Assembly: GCF_041381155.1 (NCBI RefSeq)
Contig: NC_091143.1
Span: 27,529,331-27,593,330 of the forward strand
Direction: 5' to 3'
From: Argopecten irradians
Taxonomy: Eukaryota; Mollusca; Bivalvia; Pectinida; Pectinidae
DNA length: 64,000 nt
The position numbers and the translations under genes were made by a program. Shown here piece after piece: positions 10,946-22,889 of this stretch. The notes beneath the pieces were generated by a model. That model had not been told where the DNA came from. It searched no databases and was given only the letters and a program-made list of their open reading frames with translations. Position 1 is the first letter of the stretch. Each line of letters begins with the position of its first letter.

Positions 10946-11639
10946 TATCGAAGATAGAAAGAAACAAACACTCTAGCACTGTACACATCAAGATGAAACA
11001 GGCATAGGAACATTTCACTGACACTGGCGGCGGTTATCGGACAATTTAATAGCTAACACGATAAGATTATCGGTTACCCGTTCTAGCACTATTATATAAT
11101 AATATCCCAGCCATAGTCATTTTAGGACGGCCATTCGTGTATGTGGCGTCTGTCTTTCGTGCGTTGAGGTACCGCAGTCTCAAGAAACGCACAACAAACA
11201 CTAAATACACACATCACACCGCATACATGGGAGGCCGTCCTTACATGAAACTGGCTGTTAAAGTTGTATTTCTTGTAATATCCACAGCCACAAACTGTCA
11301 TAAAACGTGATGGTTTAGATCCGTAAAAGCATCAATTTACCCGTATAGATTGGAGCCTTTCGAGTCTTATCGCTTGGTCAATTGTTATAAGTGGTGTAAT
11401 GTCGTTGTTTGGGGCTCGCTGGCATTGTGAGAGGAAAACAATTATACAGCTCATTTTATTCTGTCAACACGGTTTATTCGCTAACTTCATCAACAAAAGA
11501 TCCGGTAAGAAATTCCGGAAAATAAATATTAACGGTAAAATGAACACACGACTTAGAAATTACAATAACCATATTCTAATGGCACATAAGAAGTGATAAA
11601 ATAATGAAAATGCACAATATCTGCACTTCCAAGCTATTT
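10946..11639. other. No gene; contains a short SINE 3' fragment
   Basis: AT-rich DNA without a supportable gene. 11171-11262 is a plus-strand SINE fragment (ACCGCAGTCTC...CATGGGAGGCCGTCCTTACATG) without a tail. Confidence 0.5.
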
Positions 11640-11972
11640 TAAACGTGTACAGGTTGGATAAGAGGCTCAGACAACATGCCTTTAGGGGTCATGTCAAGGT
11701 GACCTCTGGAAAGGCCAATCAAATTGCTGCTGCCAGAATCTTGAATGTGACTTTAAGGGGACAAAATTGTTTGGAATTACTGTAAGAATTTTTTAATGTT
11801 CAGAGTCATCTCGCGCAAATAGAAATGGCGTTGTCAATTGATGTAGCAATGTGTGAAAAATGCGTTTGATCTGATGTGCACGTGATAGAAAGGTCATCCG
11901 GACATGACCCTTTATGGGATGTTGTCAGATCCTCTAATGAACAGAGTGGTAATGGATTTCAATCAAATTGGG
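11640..11972 (+). mobile_element. Diverged Mutator-like MITE copy
   Basis: Internal sequence matches the MITE at 21842-22229 (TTTAGGGGTCATGTCAAGGTGACC, GGCCAATCAAATTG, GAGTCATCTCGCGC, GGACATGACCCTTTATGGGAT) and ends near TTTCAATCAAATTG. The left terminus is eroded and no target duplication is clear. This looks like the oldest copy in the window. Confidence 0.6.
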
Positions 11973-12020
11973 TTATATATACGGAAGTGGATGTGTTGCC
12001 TGCACAGCATCACAAAAAAC

Positions 12021-12386
12021 TTTGTTTGATTAATTAACGTCCTATTAACAGCTATGGTCATGTAAGGACGGCCTCCCATGTATGCGGTGTGTTGCGTGTA
12101 TGTTGTGTGAGGTGCGTGTTTTGGGAGACTGCGGTAAATTCATGTTATGTCTTCTTGTATAGTGGAACTATTGCCCTTTTTATAGTGCTATATCACTGAA
12201 GCATGTCGCCGAAGACACCAAGCAACACACCCCACCCGGTCACAGTATACTGACAACGGGCGAACCAGTCGTCCCACTCCCCGTTTGCTGAGCGCTAAGC
12301 AGGAGCAGAAACTACCACTTTTATAGACTTTGGTGTGTCTCGGCCAGGGGACAGAACCCAGGGCCTTCCTCACAGGGGCGAACACT
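12021..12386 (-). repeat. SINE copy, minus strand, 5' truncated
   Basis: Begins with TTTGTTTGATTAATTAACGTCC (the reversed tail) and runs to CCTTCCTCACAGGGGCGAAC, so the hairpin head is missing. It abuts plus-strand SINE fragments at 12387, forming another inverted junction. Confidence 0.8.
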
Positions 12387-12557
12387 GCATACTTTGGAGG
12401 CCGTCCGTACATGACCCTTGTTGTTAATAGGACGTTTAGATAAACAAACAATCAAACAAACCCACCTCGCACTACACACACGCTGCACGCCGCAATTATG
12501 CGAGATATCCATTAATGACCTTGGATGTTAATAGGATGTTAATTAATCAAACAAACT
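12387..12557 (+). repeat. Two SINE 3'-end fragments
   Basis: Two plus-strand SINE termini lie in tandem: TGGAGGCCGTCCGTACATGA...GGACGTTTAGATAAAC with a CAAA tail, then CACCTCGCAC...AATAGGATGTTAATTAATC with another tail. Only the last 75-110 bp of each is present. Confidence 0.65.
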
Positions 12558-14339
12558 GAGATATAAGCGCGCACTGTAATCACAAGTACATAACTTGTTT
12601 TAGTTTAAACACTTGTAATTTACACTTTTTGTCAGTGAAAATAATATTCAAACTTTGAATTGACTTAAATGACTACACTACTAAGATTATCAATATTTCT
12701 AACAGGCTTAGGTGAACAAAGTACATGTATATAATCAACCACACTAGCGTGTTTACAGGTAAGTTTTCCAACACTTATATAATTAACGGTTCTACCTAAG
12801 TTACATATAAAAAGATAATTTAATTTACAGATGTCAATTAAAGTTGTATGGTCTATCACTTTCGCTCTTTTTGTCATAGTGAAAACTCTTTAAGTGTTAT
12901 ACACATTTTTCTCCGTCTGTCCGAGGTATAAACTCTCTTCTTTTACCACTTTTTGTAAAGTTGCAGCACTGGAAGTATTTTTAATTATAAAAGAAATAAA
13001 TCTTTTTAACCTGTACACGTTTAAAATAGCTCGGAAGTATCCGAAATGTTCCGATGTATTCAGATCTGTACCGGTATTGCCGATATTGAGCATGTCATAC
13101 TGCTCGGGAGGTTCCGATCTATACGGGTATCGCTGATGTCGGTCACGTGATGCCACTCGGGTTTCCCATATTACCCGAAAGTTTGAAACATGGCATTGAA
13201 TATTTCATGCGACATTAACCGCTATGTCAATAGTATATTGGTGTTTTCATGGATCAGAGCCATCATATATAGGCATTCATATTTACACATTGTATGTTTT
13301 ATTAGAGTTTGTGATGGTGAAATTTACAACAAATTACAACTTTAACAGGTTTCCTAAATTGTTCTTGTTTCGGTAGGGGTCGGTACCTGGTGTTGTATCC
13401 ATGCAGAGTTAAAACAAAATGGCGACTGCCCGTCCTAAGAAACGCAAGGGGTTGTCTCAGAAAGGAGTTTTGAAAAAAAAATATTGAAAAAAAACCTTTA
13501 TTATTTTTTTAAAATCTCAAATGTATATTTTTTTAACTTGCATTGTCAGCTTTAAGCATTGAGTGCTGGTGCACCTCTTGATAACCTGCACTGCAGGATT
13601 TTTCAGGTTGGGTGGCTCGCTTAGTTTCACAAAAGGCCTTGGGACTCGAATTGATATGTACATGTACGATAATGACATTTCTATATTTTCATCATTACTC
13701 GTCCACTACTACCAATCTTGTAGCAATACAACACGCCTTATACAGTGTTCAAAAGAATGTCAGTCTTTTGTTCTTATTTCAATAAAAATATTTAGAGACG
13801 AAATCATTTATATACGGATGAGGAACGAAGTAGAACATAACAGCCGGCGCTTTCGATCTTGTTCAATGGGGGCAGCCAAGGGGGAATTCGGAGTGGACTG
13901 AGTTGTGTAAAGTTTTCTGTTTATGTACTAGTTTTGATTTTTGGCCTTCATTTCTCCCCTTTTTCTGGACGGGGTAAAGTTTCTTTCTAAAATCCTCTAT
14001 CTCTTTGGTAAATTAAAGTGTTCATTCATTTCATACGATGTACCCTTTAGTTTATAGTTCGACTTATTTTACATCAGCCATATTCTTGTAGTGAACAAAT
14101 TTTGCTATTATTGGTTTCTGAATTCTGTCCTTTCTTCCTTTTTGCCGATACGGTGCACATTTGCAATTAGGTACTTGCCAGCGTTTTATTTCCCTTATTC
14201 GTGTATTTACTACTTGTGTGTCACATTGAGATTTGTTAGCGAGTTTGTTTATCTTTGATTTCCTTCTTTGCCAATTGATGATTGTGTTATAATGGCTATT
14301 TGGTGCATGACAACAGACACTTTCATTTTTGTCAAAACA
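12558..14339. other. Intergenic, no supported gene
   Basis: AT-rich DNA with only short reading frames and no domain or splice context. 13410-13560 shares a GGCATTGTCAGC-like segment and poly-A/T tracts with the inverted-repeat element at 33891-34783 and may be a relic of it. Confidence 0.4.
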
Positions 14340-14948
14340 TATTTAATGAGTATTAATAAACAATTTGAAAATAAATAAGATGACAATTGTTGCGTGACAA
14401 GATCAATCTGAAAAGAGAAAACAAGTATGAATTATATGATATTTAATACATAATTTAATATTGTATATTTTCTGTTATTCCAGTTATTTCACTTTTATCC
14501 CTTTTTAAAGGAACCAGTTTGCTTAATGAAAAGTAACCTAGTGCTACAATATTAATTAGTTGTAAATATATAATGCATTAATACAGATCACAAAGATGAA
14601 AGATTGTTCCGTTTTTGCATGTTAGAGTTATCTGCCCTTTGCAGTTAGTTATTGATTGTGACGCCATGTGTTTATGAGCGTAACGTCATATTGTTCAGTG
14701 GAAATGATGTGTATTTTGCTTACGAAATAATGACATCACAATCGATTACTTCCCCCAAAATTGTTAACTCTGTAATATGCAATGACGGAATATATCATGT
14801 CTTAAAAAACCATAAGATGTATTTTTTCATTCGAAATAATGTGTCACAATCCGTGAGGGATTTAACACTATAATATACAAAGACCATAACATGCAATTAA
14901 TTAAAAAGTGATATTTTTTTTTATAGAATTACCTGGAATTCATGGTTT

Positions 14949-15751
14949 TTAATATCCTCCCATTACAGGACTCCGTCTCATAAATCTACTTCCGTATCCA
15001 CGTCCGAAACTTCCTAATCCATAGTCTCCAAAGCCACCACGTCCGTAGTAATTATTTCCGTATCCAGAACCAAATCCATCATAACCCGAGAATCCAACAT
15101 CTTGTCCATAGCCGTAGTCCAACATTGATCCCAAACCAGAGCCAAAGGAATTATCTGTAAGTCCAGGTTTCAAAGATTACCAATCAAAATCAGTTAAGTT
15201 ATTTTTTCTGCTTATAATTTTTCCAATAACGATTTCATTATAAAGGGATCAATAGTATTGGACATCAGGTATTCATCAGGCATCTTAGTCCTATTCTTAC
15301 ACAGGTATACAAACTAAACACGAAACATATACTTTTTGGGGTATATGAAGATAATGGTAACTCTCTGATGAAGAAAGCTATTTTCATTATTCGTATTCAC
15401 TTTACTTCTTTCAGTAATTATTTCTTTTCAAATTACGAGTGACATGATTATAGATATACCATAATATATCTATTTGGTAATATTAGCGCTATTCATATGC
15501 AGGTTAGTGTGTTTGTAAGGGTTAATGAAATTATTTTAGTAACTGGTGAATGATAATGATTTGCGATTTTAGTGAAATTTTGATCCGGTATTGTAAATTA
15601 ATCTGATGGAAAACACCGATGGAAAACACATGGCCTGAACTTGTTCTAAATCACATCGACGTTACAGTAAAGCCATTCATATAGACTTACCATAATAATG
15701 ACAAAGAGCACCAGCCACGAGGCAGGAGAGAAGGAACACTACTTTCATCAT
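14949..15751 (-). CDS. Gene A: small secreted glycine-rich protein (88 aa, two coding exons)
   Basis: The coding exons are 15751-15691 (61 nt) and 15154-14949 (206 nt), joined by a GT...AG intron in phase 1. Residues 1-18 are a signal peptide (MMKVVFLLSCLVAGALC), so the product is secreted. The mature part is rich in Gly, Tyr, Phe and Ser with GYDGFGSGYGNNYYGRGG, and ends basic then aromatic: RFMRRSPVMGGY. A non-coding first exon (about 16340-16298) lies behind a TATA box at 16374-16367. A 3' UTR intron is likely (14932-14408). It is a clear paralogue of gene B and is transcribed away from it. Low-complexity Gly/Tyr secreted proteins of this size are common among bivalve shell-matrix proteins (shematrin-like), but I do not recognise a named gene, so that role is inference. 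Confidence 0.85.
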
Positions 15752-16297
15752 GGTTTCGGGTTGGTATGAACTGTAATATAATAAAGATTATCGATCGAAT
15801 TAACATAATAATTTGGGAGAGATTCCTATGAAAAAAGTTGAAAAGTATAATTTGAAACCCTAAGTTTGAAGCCCTTGATCTTGAGATTTGAGAAGAAAAG
15901 GTATATGGCATTTTTTTGCCAAGGGGGCCTTCAGCGCCAAGATGAAACACGAATACAACAGTCTATCAAGCATATTGATATATAATTGGCATGTCGGGAC
16001 CTCATCCTAATATTAGGATTCTCTCAACTGACCAACTTGCAAGGCAAAACTCAATAAACATACGGAATTCGAGTTTTCGCTTTGATTTTCAAGTTATAAC
16101 GACCACAAAATTCTCCCTTATGTTGCTTGATATGTTCTCACCAGAATATGTTTTTTTTTCGAATGCAAATCATTATAAAAAGAGTTGTAATAGTAACTGT
16201 GATTAAATTTAGTGTCACAAATACAAAGATTAAGTGTTAAGTGTGCAGAGTGAGGCAATATATCGTAGATACAAGTACATAAAACCAAAATACTTAC

Positions 16298-16374
16298 GGT
16301 AACGTTTGTAGGATGCGATGGTGAAAGAAGATTTAGAATGCATGGCTTCAAGATATTTCTTCTCCATATTTATA
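16298..16374 (-). promoter_or_regulatory. Gene A TATA box and non-coding exon 1
   Basis: On the minus strand TATAAATATGGAGAAG lies at 16374-16359, about 30 bp before a likely start near 16340. The first exon ends at 16298 with the donor ACC|GTAAGTA. The acceptor is TTACAG at 15771, leaving 19 nt of leader before the ATG. TATAAATATG is shared with genes B and C. Confidence 0.65.
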
Positions 16375-16379
16375 CTACT

Positions 16380-17194
16380 TTCTATGGAAAATCAGGAAAT
16401 TCTTGTCAACTATGATTCGTATAAAAATGACAAAAATCGTACTTATGACGGGAAGTAAGGGTCGTGACGTAGCCATATATTTCCAGTGAACTCTGTCAAG
16501 TGAGTGATGTCAGTAAACAGCAGCGATAAAAATCGCCGGGGGCAGTCCTATACACCTTCGATTTAGTGTGTATCATTGTATGATGTGCGTCACTGTAGTT
16601 ACATGTATATGAGTTTTATAGGGTATTTTGCAAACGTTGCAAAATGTCGTTTTTTATTTCTGCTGTTCACATATAAATAAATGTTTGAAAGTAATTCTAG
16701 AAATAAAATATATCTATTTTATATTAGGACTACTGAAAAGGCTACGCCAAATGGCAAATCATAGACTAGTAGATAATTCATAGATTTACATAATGGATAT
16801 AGTTAATAAATTTGACATACAACACCATAATACAAACTATTTTATATGTATAAATATATTAAAAATTTAAATGCTGAATGTTAATTGAAGATAAACACAT
16901 TTGACTGAAAATGAAACAATATACATGTATATATATATATATAATATTGATAAGAAATTAAAGTCAGTTTGTTTACAACAGTATTTCGATCAAATAAGAA
17001 GGGATACCGATAAATTATAGATGAACAACTTAAGTACCTAAGCGTGAATATTAGTGAATATGACGAAAATCAAACATAACCATCATTATATTTTAAATTT
17101 GTAGAAAACTACAACGGAGTGACCTTAGGTGCAAAATAAAATTTACTATTCAAATGTTGGATAGTTAAAATATGTATTTATAATACCTCTCATG
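16380..17194. other. Upstream region of gene A, no supported gene
   Basis: AT-rich intergenic DNA between the divergent genes A and B, including a short (TA)n run near 16927-16940. No ORF with context is visible. Confidence 0.4.
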
Positions 17195-17720
17195 ACAAGA
17201 GGTAATGGACCTTAACGGTCACCTGAGTTCGGATACGGAATGAAACAAAGGCATTTGAACAGTATGTGTTGGCCCATCAAGCCCTTGAAGTCAGGCAGTG
17301 ATTTTTATTTAAATTTGACTTTGTTTTAATCTATGAAGAGTATTTGGCTTCATCAAATCTGTGAATTCAGACAATTTTTTGAAATTTTAGTCATTTTGAC
17401 CCCTTTTGGCCCCGCCCGTCTGCCCCTGGGGTCTGCCATGACCAATATGGATATGTATGATGTTAAAATACTATCTCTTTACTGTCATTCTAACAAAATT
17501 TGATTCATTTTTTATGAGAACTGAGTTATTGATTTTCATAAATGTGTTTTTCCTCTATTAACTGTAGTAAACTAAACCCCCTCCCCAGAGGAAAACGCGA
17601 GACCCCAAGGGTAATATTCACAATTATTGTAAAGGACCTTAAGACCTTTCCGCTTATGAAAAATATTTGATTCTACCAGAATTTCAAAAGATTTTTGAAA
17701 GTTTGGCCTATATGTATTTG
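17195..17720 (-). repeat. Copy of the long 'GGTCAAAATGGCTAAAATTT' repeat family
   Basis: The reverse complement matches the tract at 24390-25590: CCATATTGGTCATGGCAGACC, GGTCAAAATGACTAAAATTT, CTGTGAATTCACAG-type segments and AATCTATGAAGAG. This is an old dispersed repeat. Its own termini are unclear. Confidence 0.55.
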
Positions 17721-17771
17721 ACTATTAAAGATGATACTTGGTTCACTACGTTTACTTTTGAAACAGGTGTC

Positions 17772-18916
17772 CCTGGCTGTTAATAGTACGTTAATTAATC
17801 AAATAATTAAACACACCATTCCATATGAGGTTTTGGTGTCATGCCTGTACATACATGTATATACCATTTTAATCTGTGTTGATTTTCCATATTTATGAAC
17901 TGAATACTGGCTATGTTCAATAATCTTAATTGAATTTATATGAGCCATATGTGGGCGAAAGTTTCGACATATTTTTATTCTTCGTTAATCTATTGAAAAT
18001 CATAGGTTTGATGACTTAAGCTTATATTTAGGAAATCGTTCAAATGAACAGACAACCATGTGTAGTGCCTGATAAACGTTAGATAAAACAAATGACAATG
18101 TAGACAACACATAAGCTTCATGGTCTGTCCGTATGTATTCACTTCAACTGCTGTATATGACTAACGCAATTAAAGACCATATCTATGATAACTATACATT
18201 AACTGTCGTTATAAATTTAGGAGTAGCGTTCGTCTGCCGTACAGAAATTATTATATTAGTAAATTTTCTAGAGGTAGGGCTATATATTTTTATTTTGTAC
18301 TTGTTGCATGATCTTAAAAGGCGACTTATTCTTAATCCTCTTCTTCGTTTTAATGACTTATTATTCATAACATCTCCGCTAAAAACCACTCCCATTTTGA
18401 CTTTAGTATTTGTCCCTCTGTGGAAGTTTTTTGCTTCGATTCACTTTCCAAGTGTTTGTTTGGTGTATTTACCTTAATGCGTCTCAGTTTAACACTATTG
18501 TAAAGAGACGCACAACGAATATACCGCAGGCTCCCAATACATAGACATTCACATACAACACATCGCATAAGGAGATTATGTCCCTGAATTATATCAGCAG
18601 TTAATATAGTGTCAAGTCAAATCAACCAACTAACCAAAATGTTTCCACCTGGCGACAACAAATTATAACGACATTTCCTCCAAATATGCATTGGGCGATT
18701 CGATTCATCTATTTAAAAGGTCATCAGAAAAAGACTTGTAATGAGAAATTGTCAAATCAACTACATTGAAGAAGTAAGAATAAGTACATGTATCTGTATT
18801 TTAATCAGATTGTCTCACATTTGGCATCAGGTCATGTGTTAGGAAGGCTTTGGAGTGCGTACACACGCAAGACACCGCATGACTGTTAAAAAGATGTTAA
18901 TTTAATCAAACTAACA
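17772..18916 (+). repeat. Three SINE relics around a dispersed block
   Basis: 17772-17815 is a SINE tail (GGCTGTTAATAGTACGTTAATTAATC). 18268-18616 is a very diverged SINE (GGTAGGGC...TTGCATGATCTTAAAAGGCGAC...TACCGCAGGCTCCCAATAC). 18840-18916 is another tail-side fragment. Between them, 17930-18165 matches a block repeated at 39420-39690 (GGGCGAAA...TAATCTATTGAAAATCATA...GGTCTGTCCGTATG). 18793-18821 is a solitary terminus of the Mutator-like MITE (CTGTATTTTAATCAGATTG). Confidence 0.6.
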
Positions 18917-19629
18917 ATCTCATATACGTCATCTGATACCCGTCTATATTGTGCATACTGTCCGCACCTCGGGAAGAGAGAACAGGGCTTTACTTTTCTG
19001 AATATATTGTATATTTGTTTTACGCTGTCTATTTCTTAAAAAATACGTGTAAGATGATCTGGGTCTCAACTTTAAATCTTATCGAATACGTTAATATAGG
19101 AAGAAGGAAAGCATTGTCTAATGTGATCTCTGGTGCAATGCAATATTTGGATCCAATGATTGTCATTTTTATGGGCATATCTACTTGACCGTAAAATATT
19201 CTGTAATTTCTCTCAACATTATTTTATTTCAATGTTGATGACTTTTCATAAACAGTCATTCGCCTCATTAACGTCATGAACACATCTATAAATCATATAT
19301 TATAAGGTTTTATTGAGTTCGGACATGAAATAGGGATGATAATATTCCCTTATATATTAGTACAACTTTTATATACAAAAAAATCTCAACAATTGATTAA
19401 AACATACAATAAATGGACAATGACATTAGGTTCTTTTCGATATATGGCCGTTCTGTTGTACAGAAAGCTTCGGACAGTTTTATTCGTCCACGGTGTCCTA
19501 ACGATATCACACACTGGACACAGGTCACTGTAAACGTCATGTCCGTTACCGGTCATTTGTCGTCGGTATTGTCACGATATTTTATCGAATACTTTTGACA
19601 AGAACTTCCTGATTTTTCTGTGCAACTCC

Positions 19630-19701
19630 TATAAATATGGGAATAATCCTCTCCGAATCATTCTCATGCTTAACTGGATACAGAACCATACCAACAGCTA
19701 A
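19630..19701 (+). promoter_or_regulatory. Gene B TATA box and non-coding exon 1
   Basis: TATAAATATGGGAATA starts at 19630. A transcript would start near 19660 and exon 1 would end at 19701 with the donor AA|GTAAGTACC. The intron acceptor TTCTGTAG is at 20063-20070, leaving 12 nt of leader (CTACCTGTCACC) before the ATG at 20083. The layout mirrors gene A. Confidence 0.65.
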
Positions 19702-20082
19702 GTAAGTACCAAGGACATGCATTTAAAATTATTTTATTTTTTCCATCATCAACAATTAACACGATTGTGGACTGTTAAACTACTTCATACCGTTTGCCTC
19801 TCAACAATTTTTATCAACACTGATTTATGATTTATTGGCGCTCTGTTATGCAACAATGGTAATATATGTCCCGATATTCTAAAGCACTCTTTAAATTTGC
19901 TAAATAACTGATTGAAAATAATTTATCGTATTTTACTCTGAATCGGTGATGACTAACAATTATCAACAGTTTGATGATAACTCGGCGTTATATAGTTCCT
20001 ACCAAACGTATACGTTTGAGATTGTCTTAAAGTCAATTTTCAGTAGAATTTGTCAAATCTTATTCTGTAGCTACCTGTCACC

Positions 20083-20929
20083 ATGATGAAAGTAGTGTTC
20101 CTCCTCTCCTGCCTCGTGGCCAGCGCCCTTTGTCATTACTATGGTGAGTTACAAGTAAAATAACATTATGAACTCATGCTAATCATCAATTATTTAGAGA
20201 ACATTTGATATTAAAATCATAAGTGTGCTACCTATAAATCGCCATAAATGAGTGAATTATCATATGTGATATATATATATATATATAATAATAATTTAAA
20301 TTTACTGTGATATGATTTTTATCATAGCACTACTACTAGTATTATTTATGAAAAGATATTTGACAAAAAGACGATATCCGGCTCCAATGTGACGTTTTCT
20401 GACCATACTGACCATGACGTCATAATTTCGTTGACGTCGAAATAGTGATATTACCACGGTGTTTTGATATCATATGGTCGCTAAACAGGAACTGCATTTA
20501 AGTAATGATTTGAACATGAACCACTATCCACCATCCACTTATACAGGTTATTAGTCGCGAATTACTCATCTAAAAATTTTCGCTTCATGAAATTTGTTAA
20601 TTAAAACGTAATCAAACACCACTTCACCAGTTAAATAGTCTAGTTTTAACCAAAGTAACTACAGTGTCATAAACATACTTACATCCTTCATCTTCATTGC
20701 AGGAAACTCTTTCGGAAACGGTTTTGGATCACAATCTTTTGGAAATGGCTTCGGGTCATTTGATGATGGATTCGGAGTTGATCCCGGATTTAGTGGTTAT
20801 GATGGTTTTGGATCCGGATATGGAAACAATTTTTATGGACGCGGACTAGGAGGCGTCGGAATAGGCAGTTTCGGACGTGGATACGGAAACAGATTTATGA
20901 GACGAAGTCCTGTTGTTGGTGGATATTAA
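20083..20929 (+). CDS. Gene B: small secreted glycine-rich protein (95 aa, two coding exons)
   Basis: Coding exons are 20083-20143 (61 nt) and 20703-20929 (227 nt), with donor ATG|GTGAGT, acceptor CATTGCAG and a phase-1 join. The signal peptide is MMKVVFLLSCLVASALC, with HYY after it. The mature chain has short GNGFGS-type repeats, then an acidic patch SFDDGFGVDPG, then GYDGFGSGYGNNFYGRG and GSFGRGYGNRFMRRSPVVGGY. It is therefore co-linear with gene A after a longer N-terminal repeat region. A 3' UTR intron (20947-21189) precedes a last exon with AATAAA at 21267-21272. The product should be exported and is a candidate structural or shell-matrix protein. The function is inferred from composition only. 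Confidence 0.88.
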
Positions 20930-21266
20930 AATAGCAGACAGCGCAGGTAATTGTACAATTTTTGTGGTTAAATACTGATATATTTTGGTTGCGGTTTATG
21001 TGGTTATTTTTAATTTATGATTGATGACTTTTTATATAAAAATATTTCTTATAATATATTACAGCAAATCGATAGGATGTGTAATTGTATAATGAAGGTA
21101 ACAGACGCTGATTAACGAAATGAAAACAATTTAAACTGTTTACAAATAATGTTGGACTATGTACTTAATATCTTCTTCTTTCATTACAGGTTCATCGTAC
21201 CTAGTACATCTTTATCACTGCCGTCATCACCTGCGTCATTTAATTTATTATCAATAATATTTTCTA

Positions 21267-21272
21267 AATAAA
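21267..21272 (+). terminator. Gene B polyadenylation signal
   Basis: AATAAA follows the second part of the 3' UTR, about 80 bp after the acceptor of the 3' UTR intron. Confidence 0.6.
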
Positions 21273-21841
21273 TATGTTCAAAACAAACGGTTTCAGTTTT
21301 GATATCAATTCATATCAGCAAGTGTGATCCTCGGAAAATCGAAATGATCCTTCGAATATACAATGAATGAAAGCTTATGAAGTGTTAATACAAAATTCCA
21401 TTTTTAAAAATTTCCAATTTTTACAATATTTAAAGACAACAATCGGCTACATCAGATTAAAGTATGCGTACAATGTTGAAATACTAGATTAGATATGTAC
21501 ATTTTATCGGAGAAAAAATAAAAGCTTCAGATTGAAAACGTATAAACAACTTTTAAGTTCAGAATAAAAATATGAATGCCGAATGAAATCTAATAACAAC
21601 GCAAAATAAATATAATATTTGAAGTGTTGATTGTTGGCATAGCTATCAACATAATATAGTATTCTTTACATATTATATATTAATATATGGTAACAAATAA
21701 CAGACATACGATATTCAAAATCTGATCCTTTCAATAGTGCCCGAACACGAACAAAGACGGGTTATGTTCAGACAGGTGTTTTTAAAAATATAAATGTTCA
21801 CCAGCCTTGGTTTTTCTTTAGAGGATCGTTTGCGAAATTGC

Positions 21842-22229
21842 CAATCTGATTAAAATACAAATCCTTATTATCACTACGTTTGATAAGAGGATCTGAGAAC
21901 ATCCTATTAGGGGTCACGTCAATAAGACCTTTGAAATGGCCAATCAAATTGAAACTGCCAGAATTTTGACTGGGGACGAAATAGTTTGAAAAAGCTGTCC
22001 AAATTATTTTCGTATATGTAGTCATCTCGCCCGAAGTGCACAACAAAGCTAATTGTATTTGTATACTGGGACGAAAAGACGTTTTCAATTGATGTTGTAA
22101 GGTGTAGAATCTGTATTTGCTCTGAAATACACGTGATATAATGGTCATCTGGACGTGACCCCTTATGGGATATCGTCATATCCTCTATTGAACGGAGTGG
22201 TTATAAGGATCTGTGTTTTAATCAGATTG
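21842..22229 (+). mobile_element. Mutator-like MITE, full copy 1 (388 bp)
   Basis: Inverted ends CAATCTGATTAAAATACAGATCCTTAT and, at the right, ATAAGGATCTGTGTTTTAATC plus AGATTG match over about 27 bp. The 9-bp target duplication CGAAATTGC is at 21833-21841 and 22230-22238. No transposase is encoded. Duplications of 9-10 bp with long inverted ends fit Mutator-like elements. Confidence 0.85.
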
Positions 22230-22340
22230 CGAAATTGCCATAAAGCTTCAAAATATAATAAACATCTGGATTCAGTAATTTGTAAAAGTTTTATATCTGT
22301 GATAAAAGTTTGACAATTTTATAGACAACACATCAGTTAA

Positions 22341-22882
22341 AGGGACAATTCAGTGAGGCTAATTCGTTACAATACCACGAAGCAAAATATGACATAAATG
22401 TATTGTTCTACATTCCTTATGAAACATATGACAAGAAATAGTGACAAATTCCACAACATTGTTAAGTATTTTGATTAATACCATTGAAATTTCAAAATGT
22501 TGATCAATATGATTAAGCAGGTACAACATGTACGCTGTACCCTTACCCGAGTCAAAGTCACGCACGTTAAACAAATGCAATACATAACCGCTGAGGAGTT
22601 GATGAAATTTATTTTTAGACAAGAACATGCATCTAATAATGTTAACACAACTGTAAGAGCGTTTTGAGTAGTTCTAGACAAAAAAATCGTTATTACACAG
22701 GCATGGGTCAGAGTTCGGAATACAAGGCTATGTGTAATGGCGATTGATCATTTCACATACAATTGACTACAGTGGGCTTTTCTGGCATATCAAAGTAAAC
22801 CCAGCTAATCTAATTTCCATAAGAAGTGGTTTGTTTCCGAAATATGTGCAAGTTTTAATGTACTTTTAGACCGAATTGTCCC
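22341..22882 (+). mobile_element. TTAA-flanked MITE (542 bp)
   Basis: Left end TTAA-AGGGACAATTCAGTG and right end GACCGAATTGTCCC-TTAA are inverted and flanked by TTAA (22337-22340, 22883-22886). This is the target signature of piggyBac and Kolobok transposons. The short frames inside look incidental. Confidence 0.7.
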
Positions 22883-22889
22883 TTAAGAA

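Noticed and set aside
13563..13901. 112-aa frame
   Set aside because: No recognisable domain, no splice partners and mixed composition; not supported as a gene.
18133..18477. 114-aa hydrophobic frame
   Set aside because: It overlaps a degraded SINE and the dispersed block repeat, with no supporting structure.
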